From the NCBI GenBank assembly GCA_003952965.2, contig CM025855.1, positions 1,268,840 to 1,332,839 on the forward strand: 64,000 nt of DNA. The letters run 5' to 3'. The DNA comes from Morella rubra. Its lineage: Eukaryota > Streptophyta > Magnoliopsida > Fagales > Myricaceae. The position numbers and the translations under genes are program-made. Positions 12,550 to 22,722 of the stretch are shown here, one piece after another. How positions within the stretch are numbered: position 1 is the first letter of the stretch; each line of letters starts with the position of its first letter. The notes under the pieces were generated by a model that had not been told where the DNA came from, ran no database searches, and saw only the letters and a program-made list of their open reading frames with translations.

Positions 12550-12918
12550 GGGTTAAAACGGATCGGAGTGTTGGGAGTGACCCGACCCGGTGATATTACG
12601 GAACCCTAGCCCAGCCTTTCAAACTCTTTGAAGCCTGCTACCCTGAGAACTGGTCCAAATTTTGTACCCGGTTCTCGTATTAAAAAGGCCTTGTCTTGTT
12701 TGTAAATTTTGGAGATAGATTCGATGATCTGCTCATGATCAGTGACGATCTCATCACGAACACGTAGACAACTTTTATCGGGCCTTTAATCTTGTTTAAT
12801 TTTCAATTTTTTCTTTGCTTTGCAATAAGTAAGTACAGGTATCCATTAGCGTGACACATTAATTTTATTTTGATACAACAAATTTAGCCATTTGAACATC
12901 AATTTTATTTATTTATTT

Positions 12919-13270
12919 GATAAGTATTGTTCTTTTAATTTTTTAACTATTAAAATTACCCTTATTTTAAGTAGATACAAAGGCCTCGTTACTACTATTA
13001 ACAACGCCTCCCCGACGATTACAATAACTATTACAACCATGCTTATCCTCCTGGTAAATGTTTCACTTATAGTACGTATAGAAGTTTGAAAGGAGATAAG
13101 TATTGTTCTTTTAATTTTTTAACTATTAAAATTACCCTTATTTTAAGTAGATACAAAGGCCTCGTTACTATATTAACAACGCCTCCCCGACGATTACAAT
13201 AACTATTACAACCATGCTTATCCTCCTGGTAAATGTTTCACTTATAGTACGTATAGAAGTTTGAAAGGAG
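12919..13270. repeat. Two 176-bp direct repeats
   Basis: GATAAGTATTGTTCTTTTAA to AGTTTGAAAGGA occurs twice head to tail at 12919-13094 and 13095-13270. One ACTACTA versus ACTA difference and few others separate them. The homologous pair in the second large duplicate (16139-16292 and 16293 to about 16470) has a shorter first unit that breaks off after CACTTATAG, so the two loci differ in repeat boundary. Confidence 0.85.
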
Positions 13271-13508
13271 TGAAAGGTTGTTAAAAAAAGCAGTATTTGT
13301 GGATAGTAAGAGAATCCCTGGACTTAAAATTTAAATTTATTATATGGTGCTTATTGAATTTCGAGTGAAAGTTGTAAAAAAAGGGAGTAGTGTTTTTATC
13401 CTTTATAAATTTAATAAAGAAAACTTTATTTTAAACCTGAATTTTAATATGTTTCTAACGATCTATAGAGTTTTTTTTTTTCCGATAACAAGGAAAATTC
13501 ATGCTCAT

Positions 13509-13530
13509 AGCGTGACACATTAATTTTATT
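13509..13530. other. 22-bp filler at duplication A junction
   Basis: The junction between copy 1 and copy 2 holds 22 bp identical to 12848-12869 (starts AGCGTGACACATTAA). In the second copy the sequence after ATTCATGCTCATAG continues as TTTAAGAAAATA instead, so this 22 bp is extra. Templated filler of this kind is typical of template-switch or end-joining repair. Confidence 0.7.
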
Positions 13531-13545
13531 ACGCCAAAATTAATT

Positions 13546-14583
13546 ACCCGGACTAAGTTTCCAAGCCGTCCGATGTTATGTGAAGCACGGCCATTATTCG
13601 AGGAATGACCATTCTCTTTCATGTATCTACATTCAGTAAAGACATACATGTAAAGAACAACGTTCAAACCTTATTGAGAAAGCAATGATGAGAGAACAGG
13701 ACAACGTACTTAAGAAGTACACCAATTCACCATAAATCCTATTGAGGACAAGTTGATGAAATTAAGCTTAGCATTTACATATGCGAGACCATAAGACTAA
13801 TTCCAGATAACGGAGAAATGCTTACCAAACTACCACAGGGACGCTTACTTTTTTTCTTTTTTGTTTATTAAACTACTCCGCAAGAAAATACTTAGCAGTA
13901 CTTAAAAAAATTCTCAAGCGTAAAGCACAGGCAATTACTTTACAACTTCGAATCTTCACTAAAAGCAAATGTAATAATTTCATTTACGTCTTTCGGCCAC
14001 CCAAAAAACTTACAAACATTTTTTGTTTTTTGTTTTTCGCTTTTCTCAATTTCATCGGCAAGGATCATTGGAACTATAGCTCCGGAATCCAAAACCTAAA
14101 CACTTATCATAACACGGGTAAAACGAGATTACATTAAGAGGATCCGAATTGGATGTATAAGCACATAAAATGGCACCATATACACCACACTCGTCCTCGT
14201 CGCCTAAAAAAAAAATCCACAGTCCATGGGTATTCTCTGACACCTCGGAATTAATCCAGAACGCTCATTAAAAACATAATACAGCCAAGGAAAAAAACAA
14301 AAAGAAGACCCGAGAAAAAGTGGAAAGCGTACCGGGATTCTTGTGCTTCGAGGAGGGAGGCGAGAGCATGAAGGACGAAGGGGCTAGGGTTTTCAGGCGA
14401 AGAAGTGATCTTCTCCATCAGCTTCTGCGCCTTCGCGATCAACTCGTCGTCTTCGTTCTTCGCCTCCTCTTCTTCGTCTTCTTCTCCCTGAGACTGAGGC
14501 TGCGATTCCGTGGCAAGAGGCTGAGGAGCCTCAGCTTCTTCGGCTTGCGCTTGGTTCGTTTGGTCGTCCATATTCGACTCCAT
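13546..14583 (-). pseudogene. Duplicated DCAF1 exons 1 and 2
   Basis: The interval 14333-14583 encodes the same 84-residue N-terminus as 12005-12255 (ESNMDDQTNQAQAEEAEAPQ start) with one visible amino-acid change, A-T-E-S preceded by L instead of P. The interval 13546-13625 repeats the exon beginning YMKENGHSS, with its splice sites. No further DCAF1 exons follow in this copy before exon 1 of the proper gene. If transcribed it would provide an alternative first exon; otherwise it is a truncated by-product of duplication or an allelic sequence wrongly placed in tandem. Confidence 0.75.
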
Positions 14584-15048
14584 ATATTTTCCGACAGAGG
14601 TAGGAATTATATATATGTATTTAGGTAGCTAGACACGAAGAAATGGCAATAGAAATGAAAGGAATTGGAGGCCTATGTATATGAAATTTTTTATATGATA
14701 ATCAAATTATATGGGTTTGCGCCTTTGTTATTTCGTTTTGAAGTTGGAAGTTGCAGAGGTGAAAGAGAGACGCGACAATGAGGAGATGAAAGATGGACGC
14801 GTCGGGCTGTGCGTTTGGTTATTAATAGGGGGAGGGAGCGGAGAGAGAGAGAGAGAGAGAGAGAGGCTGGGTAAAAACGGATCGGAGTGTTGGGAGTGAC
14901 CCGACCCGGTGATATTACGGAACCCTAGCCCAGCCTTTCATCACGAACACGTAGACAACTTTTCTCGGGCCTTTAATCTTGTTTAATTTTCAATTTTTTC
15001 TTTGCTTTGCAATAAGTAAGTACAGGTATCCATTAGCGTGACACATTA

Positions 15049-16085
15049 ATATGACTTCTCACTAGAGAAACTAGTTTATTGCTCAAATGTGCTTGATGAA
15101 AATATATTTTTTTGACAATAATTATGACAAAAGTATATATTATACTTTAATATTTCTTAACTACGTTATAATCTAGACTCTTTCATATTTGATTGTCTAC
15201 GCGTAATATTAACAAAAACAGTGTATAATTCAAAGAAGTAATTACATATCCTATATGAATAAAATATTATAGGCAAGTTTCTGTAAGTTTTTTTTTTCCC
15301 TCTGAATAAGATTCGTATTCAAAGTAGACTCAAAGAGAACATGATTTGGAGCATCTCTTAAAAAAAAAAAGCTACAGATTAAGTCCAATAAAAAGATAAA
15401 AGCAACAATGAAATCACTTACTGCACAAACCAACCAGATCATAATCTCCAAAGGTTTACCTTTTACGCTAGGGAGATTTCATTGTAACTCGGGTAAAGTA
15501 TCGCTATATATGTCTCTAAACCAAAGCGTTGAGACGTGCCACTTAGCTAAACGACCAGCCCATCAAATAGCCTTTTCCGTGCAAAAATAAATTTTTCAAA
15601 AAATTAAATTATTTTTTCAAGAAATAAAGTACATAAAATATTGTGTTTTTTATATTGATTTTTTGAAAAATAATGTAATTTTTTGAAAAATATATTAGTA
15701 TTTTTTGAAACCATCAATTTTTGAAAAATAATTTAATTTTTTAAATAGTATTTTCATATATTTACGAAAAATGTATTATTCAGTTGTTACATATGTTAAT
15801 TTTAATGAATTTCGAATTCATATTAAGAATTGAGTTTACTAATCACGACATTAGTCTCAAATATGAAAGATGCTTTTCAAGAAATTAGTCTCAAATATGA
15901 AAAATGCTTTTCAAGAAATATGTTTTGAGGTAGCAACCAAAAATTGAAAATTGAATTGTTTTACTGAAACAAAATTCACTCGAAGTACTTTACATTATAA
16001 ATAATTTTACGTCGAAAACAAATGATAGTAAATTTAAGAAGTTTTGCTGTTTGACAAACAAATTTACACGATAATATTATTGTAT
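15049..16085. other. 1-kb block present only in duplicate copy 2
   Basis: Copy 1 reads GTGACACATTAATTTTATTTTGATAC without interruption (12850-12875). Copy 2 is interrupted after CACATTAAT at about 15048 and resumes at about 16086. The extra 1.04 kb is AT-rich with repeated TTTTTGAAAAATA motifs (15600-15780) and a short direct repeat of CTCAAATATGAAA (15855-15905). No ORF, terminal inverted repeats or clear target duplication were seen. It may be a decayed insertion or sequence deleted from copy 1. Confidence 0.55.
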
Positions 16086-16784
16086 TATTTTGATACAACA
16101 AATTTAGCCATTTGAACATCAATTTTATTTATTTATTTGATAAGTATTGTTCTTTTAATTTTTTAACTATTAAAATTACCCTTATTTTAAGTAGATACAA
16201 AGGCCTCGTTACTATATTAACAACGCCTCCCCGACGATTACAATTGAACTATTACAACCATGCTTATCCTCCTGGTAAATGTTTCACTTATAGATAAGTA
16301 TTGTTCTTTTAATTTTTTAACTATTAAAATTACCCTTATTTTAAGTAGATACAAAGGCCTCGTTACTATATTAACAACGCCTCCCCGACGATTACAATAA
16401 CTATTACAACCATGCTTATCCTCCTGGTAAATGTTTCACTTATAGTACGTATAGAAGTTTGAAAGGAGTGAAAGGTTGTTAAAAAAAGCAGTATTTGTGG
16501 ATAGTAAGAGAATATTTATTTCTAGTTCCTGGACTTAAAATTTAAATTTATTATATGGTGCTTATTGAATTTCGAGTGAAAGTTGTAAAAAAAGGGAGTA
16601 GTGTTTTTATCCTTTATAAATTTAATAAAGAAAACTTTATTTTAAACCTGAATTTTAATCTGTTTCTAACGATCTATAGAGTTATTTTTTTTTTTCCGAT
16701 AACAAGGAAAATTCATGCTCATAGTTTAAGAAAATATACAGTATAAAGTTTAAAAAAAAAAAAAAAAAAAAAAACCACAAGCTC

Positions 16785-19632
16785 AGAATACATTCAGACA
16801 TAATGAATCAAGGATTTGAAACTTTACCAACAAAATAGGGAGCCATTTAACTGTACACATAATTCCTAAGAAAAGCTATTCGCGTGTCGCTAAAAATTAG
16901 AATATTATGAAATATTGATAACCACTTGATAAATTTGTACACTTAACCTGCTAGTCCTACAGAAAACAATCGGGGAGCAGGTTACTACACGTTCAACAAG
17001 ATCAGGCCCGCCTTCCCAAATTGTACGGATATATATATATATATATACACTCTAAAGTTAAATTTGACTTTATTTTAATGTAATAAAAATTTAGTTAAAT
17101 AATTTTTGTCGAAAATAAAAATAAAATTTGTTGCGATATTTCTCAGCTTTTAAATTTCACGACTTTAGTTTTTCAGATTACCAGTTCGCACAATCTTGAA
17201 ATAAATGCCGATGAATAATTAAGTTCGTATTCTTTAATTCTCTGTCCATGTACTGTAAAATATACCAATTTCCCACGTCTTAAGGAGTCAGGGTGGCGGG
17301 CGTTACCACACAGCACATTCCAGGAAAATGGAAATCTCGTAATTTTCAGCATTCGGCGAACCGATTCCCCAAGTTAGCGTAACGTCGATCCATCGTCTTT
17401 CGCCACTCGTACTTCTCTACATCAGCATCGCAGATTACTCATAAAATCCCTGTTTGGCAGCTTGGAGAATCCTAACCTAAACATGGAAAAACCATTCGAA
17501 ACAGAAATTGAAGAAGCATCACCTTCCTCACAAGATCACAAGCACTGGATCGAGTACGTAAATTAATCATCGCGTTTTTTTGTTCATCTAAACTTTGTAT
17601 CAATTAAATAGCTTAATGAAGGTGTAACTAATTGGGGGTTGTTATAGAGCTCAAGATGTGCTCAAGGGAAGATTGATCACAGGGGACGATTTCTCATGGA
17701 AATTACCTGCAACAACATCCATGGAGGAGAGGAAGGAAGAGCAGGAGGAGGAGATGTTGAGGTACGTGGGTGGGGTGGACGTTAGCTTCTCAAAGGAGGA
17801 CCCGTCGGTTGCTTGTGGGAGTCTCGTGGTGTTGGACATTCAAAACTTCCAAGTTGTCTATGACGATTACGCTGTTGTAACGCTTCGCGTCCCTTACGTT
17901 CCTGGCTTCCTCGCCTTCAGAGAGGTTTTCCTTCTACCGATAACAACCTTTCCCTTATCTAATTCGGTCGTGGATTTACTGTCTGTCGCGTTTGATGTTG
18001 TTTTTTTTGTTCTCAGGCTCCGATTCTTCTACAGCTTCTGCAGAGAATGAAGAAAAACAGTGCCAGTACATTTTATCCACAGGTAGATTCTTTTATCTCT
18101 AGGTCGATCCACCGGGGTAAAAATACTATCGATGCAAGATATAGATATGCCCTCGCAATTTTGAGATTTTCCACGAGTTGGTATTTGTAACACTGGTGCA
18201 TTTTTTAATAGACAGTTGCTAATGGTCGACGGAAATGGGATCCTTCATCCTCGAGGCAAGTACTTCATCAAAGATCTGTTTGGAATTTATCTTTCTTTTC
18301 GAGCGTTGTACATAGAACACAATAAAGCATTATTATACGCGTGCGATGTACTAAGATGCATATATGTATGTACGCAATGAACATGGACTTGAGCGTCTTT
18401 GTCTTATGTTTAGTGAAAAGGCGAAAGAGGCAATCCGCCGATCACATTGCATATGCGGCCAGCCCCCAACTACACAAAAGAATCAATCCAGGGTCCCCCC
18501 TTCCTTTCTCTCTCTCTTATGTTTTACACCATTCATCTGGATCATTCCAAATTAAAAAGAGAAAAAGGATCACCGACATAAATTTTTTTCCTCCGAAAAC
18601 TTATTGTCTGAATTCTCTAATTCATTCTTTAGCCCTATATCATTCTATTCCCCTTTTACAATTAGAAACAAAAGGCTATTAGATGGTAACAGATGGATCT
18701 AAAGAAAACGGAAGAATTTCCTCCTCCAGATAGGGAAGAAGACATATACGAAGTGACTGACCCTTTTCTTTGGCTTTCTTTAGTGTAATTCACATGTTTC
18801 TATTTGACTGAATCCAAAATATTGAATGCAATAATCTGAAACACAATGAGACGTAGTGAGGCATGGTTTGGCCTCCAGCATTTAAAGCTGTAGGTATTCA
18901 TTATTTGGAGGGTTTGAGGTTGTGCATTGAGGAAAGGAGTAAACTAAACAGTCCCCGAGTAAACTAAACAGCCCCTTTGCTTTCTGTAAATCTTCCATTT
19001 TTCACTTGTTTGGTTCTTGTTTTTCTGTCAAACAAGACATAACTAAACCTTTTGCTCATTTCCAACCACAGGACTACTACACGATTAAGAATATAAATTA
19101 GAACTTGTCAGGTGAGTTCACATGGTAGAACGGCAATTCCATTTATTGCTGTTTGATATGTCTGCAGTGACTGACATGCATTCACCTTCTATTTCATGGT
19201 TTGTTACTATCCTTGCTTCAAGCAGAGAAAAGTTTGAAACAATGAAGTTGCTTGTGTAGGTTTTGGCTTGGCTTGTCATCTAGGTGTTTTGGCTGACCTC
19301 CCTACAATTGGGGTGGGAAAGAATGTGAGTCCGCCTGTATTACGGTTTTCCAATTAATTTTTTTTGCATATCCAAGTTTGTAACTCCCTGACATACATCT
19401 TATTGTAATCAATGTAGATTCTGGGAATAGACAATTGATCATTTTTGTTTCTCAAGAATCTGCATATCCATTTTGACTCAAGAACTTGATCCCTGATTGC
19501 CAACTTTTTTGGTTTCTAAATATTCCAACTTCTATATCTCAGCTGCATCATGTGGATGGTCTTACCTATTCTGGAGTGAGACAACTTCTTGAAGCCAAAG
19601 AAAACTGTACCAAAGATTTTATTTCTTTGAAG
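16785..19632. repeat. Tandem duplication unit B, copy 1
   Basis: Nearly identical to about 19880-22722, offset 3082 bp before and 3090 bp after an AT microsatellite (17029-17047 versus 20109-20137). It carries EndoV exons 1-5 and most of exon 6. Only a handful of substitutions were noticed over 2.8 kb, for example ATAGATATG versus ATAGATGTG near 18145/21235. The copy ends mid-exon at 19632. Confidence 0.9.
17483..19632 (+). pseudogene. Endonuclease V, truncated first copy
   Basis: Exons at about 17483-17553, 17648-17924, 18017-18082, 18216-18255, 19260-19324 and 19543-19632 match the complete gene 3090 bp downstream and keep the catalytic segments GGVDVSF, VPYVPGFLAFRE and LLMVDGNGILHPRG. 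Exon 6 is cut after the codons for DFISLK, and a 32-bp patch from the gene's own 5' flank follows. The C-terminal third (GHRISIDTA region) is missing. If expressed it would yield a protein lacking the last helical segment. Probably non-functional, unless the arrangement is an assembly artefact of a single gene. Confidence 0.85.
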
Positions 19633-19662
19633 CATCGCAGATTACTCATAAAATCCCTGTTT
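19631..19662. other. 32-bp filler at the EndoV copy 1 breakpoint
   Basis: Identical to 17424-17455 in the EndoV 5' flank (starts AGCATCGCAGATTACTC). It joins at the AG of the Lys codon, a 2-bp microhomology. Beyond it lies about 190 bp of AT-rich unique sequence, then two further patches: 19857-19872 identical to 17493-17508 and 19868-19879 identical to 17152-17163. Confidence 0.75.
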
Positions 19663-19879
19663 TACATTGTATAAGTATGAAATATTTGCAATTTTTGTCC
19701 ACAGTTAAAAATTTCATTATAATTGACAGAATTCGACATTAAAATGACCAAAATAACCTTTCAAGATAAAATTACTAAAAATATTAAAAAATTCATTAAA
19801 AATAAAAAAATGATATTAAAAAAATAATATTTTTTAAATAAAACTATTAAAATTCTATTCGAAACAGAAATTTCACGAC
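19663..19879. other. AT-rich spacer between EndoV copies
   Basis: Highly AT-rich, with runs such as AAAAATAAAAAAATGATATT. It is unique in the window except for the two short patches of EndoV exon 1 and 5' flank sequence at its right end. No gene. Confidence 0.6.
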
Positions 19880-20109
19880 CATAATGAAATCAAGGATTTG
19901 AAACTTTACCAACAAAATAGGGAGCCATTTAACTGTACACATAATTCCTAAGAAAAGCTATTCGCGTGTCGCTAAAAATTAGAATATTATGAAATATTGA
20001 TAACCACTTGATAAATTTGTACACTTAACCTGCTAGTCCTACAGAAAACAATCGGGGAGCAGGTTACTACACGTTCAACAAGATCAGGCCCGCCTTCCCA
20101 AATTGTACG

Positions 20110-20140
<31 letters not shown>

Positions 20141-22722
20141 TCTAAAGTTGAATTTGACTTTATTTTAATGTAATAAAAATTTAGTTAAATAATTTTTGTC
20201 GAAAATAAAAATAAAATTTGTTGCGATATTTCTCAGCTTTTAAATTTCACGACTTTAGTTTTTCAGATTACCAGTTCGCACAATCTTGAAATAAATGCCG
20301 ATGAATAATTAAGTTCGTATTCTTTAATTCTCTGTCCATGTACTGTAAAATATACCAATTTCCCACGTCTTAAGGAGTCAGGGTGGCGGGCGTTACCACA
20401 CAGCACATTCCAGGAAAATGGAAATCTCGTAATTTTCAGCATTCGGCGAACCGATTCCCCAAGTTAGCGTAACGTCGATCCATCGTCTTTCGCCACTCGT
20501 ACTTCTCTACATCAGCATCGCAGATTACTCATAAAATCCCTGTTTGGCAGCTTGGAGAATCCTAACCTAAACATGGAAAAACCATTCGAAACAGAAATTG
20601 AAGAAGCATCACCTTCCTCACAAGATCACAAGCACTGGATCGAGTACGTAAATTAATCATCGCGTTTTTTTGTTCATCTAAACTTTGTATCAATTAAATA
20701 GCTTAATGAAGGTGTAACTAATTGGGGGTTGTTATAGAGCTCAAGATGTGCTCAAGGGAAGATTGATCACAGGGGACGATTTCTCATGGAAATTACCTGC
20801 AACAACATCCATGGAGGAGAGGAAGGAAGAGCAGGAGGAGGAGATGTTGAGGTACGTGGGTGGGGTGGACGTTAGCTTCTCAAAGGAGGACCCGTCGGTT
20901 GCTTGTGGGAGTCTCGTGGTGTTGGACATTCAAAACTTCCAAGTTGTCTATGACGATTACGCTGTTGTAACGCTTCGCGTCCCTTACGTTCCTGGCTTCC
21001 TCGCCTTCAGAGAGGTTTTCCTTCTACCGATAACAACCTTTCCCTTATCTAATTCGGTCGTGGATTTACTGTCTGTCGCGTTTGATGTTGTTTTTTTTGT
21101 TCTCAGGCTCCGATTCTTCTACAGCTTCTGCAGAGAATGAAGAAAAACAGTGCCAGTACATTTTATCCACAGGTAGATTCTTTTATCTCTAGGTCGATCC
21201 ACCGGGGTAAAAATACTATCGATGCAAGATATAGATGTGCCCTCGCAATTTTGAGATTTTCCACGAGTTGGTATTTGTAACACTGGTGCATTTTTTAATA
21301 GACAGTTGCTAATGGTCGACGGAAATGGGATCCTTCATCCTCGAGGCAAGTACTTCATCAAAGATCTGTTTGGAATTTATCTTTCTTTTCGAGCGTTGTA
21401 CATAGAACACAATAAAGCATTATTATACGCGTGCGATGTACTAAGATGCATATATGTATGTACGCAATGAACATGGACTTGAGCGTCTTTGTCTTATGTT
21501 TAGTGAAAAGGCGAAAGAGGCAATCCGCCGATCACATTGCATATGCGGCCAGCCCCCAACTACACAAAAGAATCAATCCAGGGTCCCCCCTTCCTTTCTC
21601 TCTCTCTTATGTTTTACACCATTCATCTGGATCATTCCAAATTAAAAAGAGAAAAAGGATCACCGACATAAATTTTTTTCCTCCGAAAACTTATTGTCTG
21701 AATTCTCTAATTCATTCTTTAGCCCTATATCATTCTATTCCCCTTTTACAATTAGAAACAAAAGGCTATTAGATGGTAACAGATGGATCTAAAGAAAACG
21801 GAAGAATTTCCTCCTCCAGATAGGGAAGAAGACATATACGAAGTGACTGACCCTTTTCTTTGGCTTTCTTTAGTGTAATTCACATGTTTCTATTTGACTG
21901 AATCCAAAATATTGAATGCAATAATCTGAAACACAATGAGACGTAGTGAGGCATGGTTTGGCCTCCAGCATTTAAAGCTGTAGGTATTCATTATTTGGAG
22001 GGTTTGAGGTTGTGCATTGAGGAAAGGAGTAAACTAAACAGTCCCCGAGTAAACTAAACAGCCCCTTTGCTTTCTGTAAATCTTCCATTTTTCACTTGTT
22101 TGGTTCTTGTTTTTCTGTCAAACAAGACATAACTAAACCTTTTGCTCATTTCCAACCACAGGACTACTACACGATTAAGAATATAAATTAGAACTTGTCA
22201 GGTGAGTTCACATGGTAGAACGGCAATTCCATTTATTGCTGTTTGATATGTCTGCAGTGACTGACATGCATTCACCTTCTATTTCATGGTTTGTTACTAT
22301 CCTTGCTTCAAGCAGAGAAAAGTTTGAAACAATGAAGTTGCTTGTGTAGGTTTTGGCTTGGCTTGTCATCTAGGTGTTTTGGCTGACCTCCCTACAATTG
22401 GGGTGGGAAAGAATGTGAGTCCGCCTGTATTACGGTTTTCCAATTAATTTTTTTTGCATATCCAAGTTTGTAACTCCCTGACATACATCTTATTGTAATC
22501 AATGTAGATTCTGGGAATAGACAATTGATCATTTTTGTTTCTCAAGAATCTGCATATCCATTTTGACTCAAGAACTTGATCCCTGATTGCCAACTTTTTT
22601 GGTTTCTAAATATTCCAACTTCTATATCTCAGCTGCATCATGTGGATGGTCTTACCTATTCTGGAGTGAGACAACTTCTTGAAGCCAAAGAAAACTGTAC
22701 CAAAGATTTTATTTCTTTGAAG
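19880..22722. repeat. Tandem duplication unit B, copy 2
   Basis: Second copy of 16785-19632, running without a break into the remainder of the EndoV gene at 22723. It is therefore the parental or complete copy. Confidence 0.9.

Larger units (their letters stand above)
11219..13508. repeat. Tandem duplication unit A, copy 1
   Basis: From ACGCCAAAATTAATTACCCG at 11219 to ATTCATGCTCATAG near 13508, this block is repeated at 13531-16724 with scattered substitutions and indels. It includes DCAF1 exons 1 and 2, the DCAF1 upstream region with a GA tract, and an internal 176-bp direct repeat. The substitutions within exon 1 show the copies are not an identical echo. The gene-contiguous exons belong to this copy. 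Confidence 0.85.
12256..13508. promoter_or_regulatory. Upstream region of DCAF1, with GA tract
   Basis: Region upstream of the DCAF1 start on the minus strand, and part of the divergent spacer towards EndoV. It contains a 39-bp GA tract (12509-12547; CT in the DCAF1 direction), common in plant 5' leaders and a possible GAGA-binding BPC site. GTGACCCGACCCGG and GGAACCCTAGCCCAGCC segments follow. The transcription start cannot be fixed from sequence. Confidence 0.45.
13531..16724. repeat. Tandem duplication unit A, copy 2
   Basis: Second copy of 11219-13508, carrying duplicated DCAF1 exons 2 (about 13546-13625) and 1 (14333-14583). It differs by base changes, a shorter GA tract (14841-14865), a scrambled 50-bp patch near 14040-14085 and an extra block of about 1 kb at 15049-16085. 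It stops at about 16724, after which unique sequence and a poly-A run (16751-16773) follow. Confidence 0.85.

Noticed and set aside
18341-18682. Plus-strand open frame repeated at 21431-21772
   Set aside because: Lies wholly inside EndoV intron 4 and is only duplicated because the intron is.
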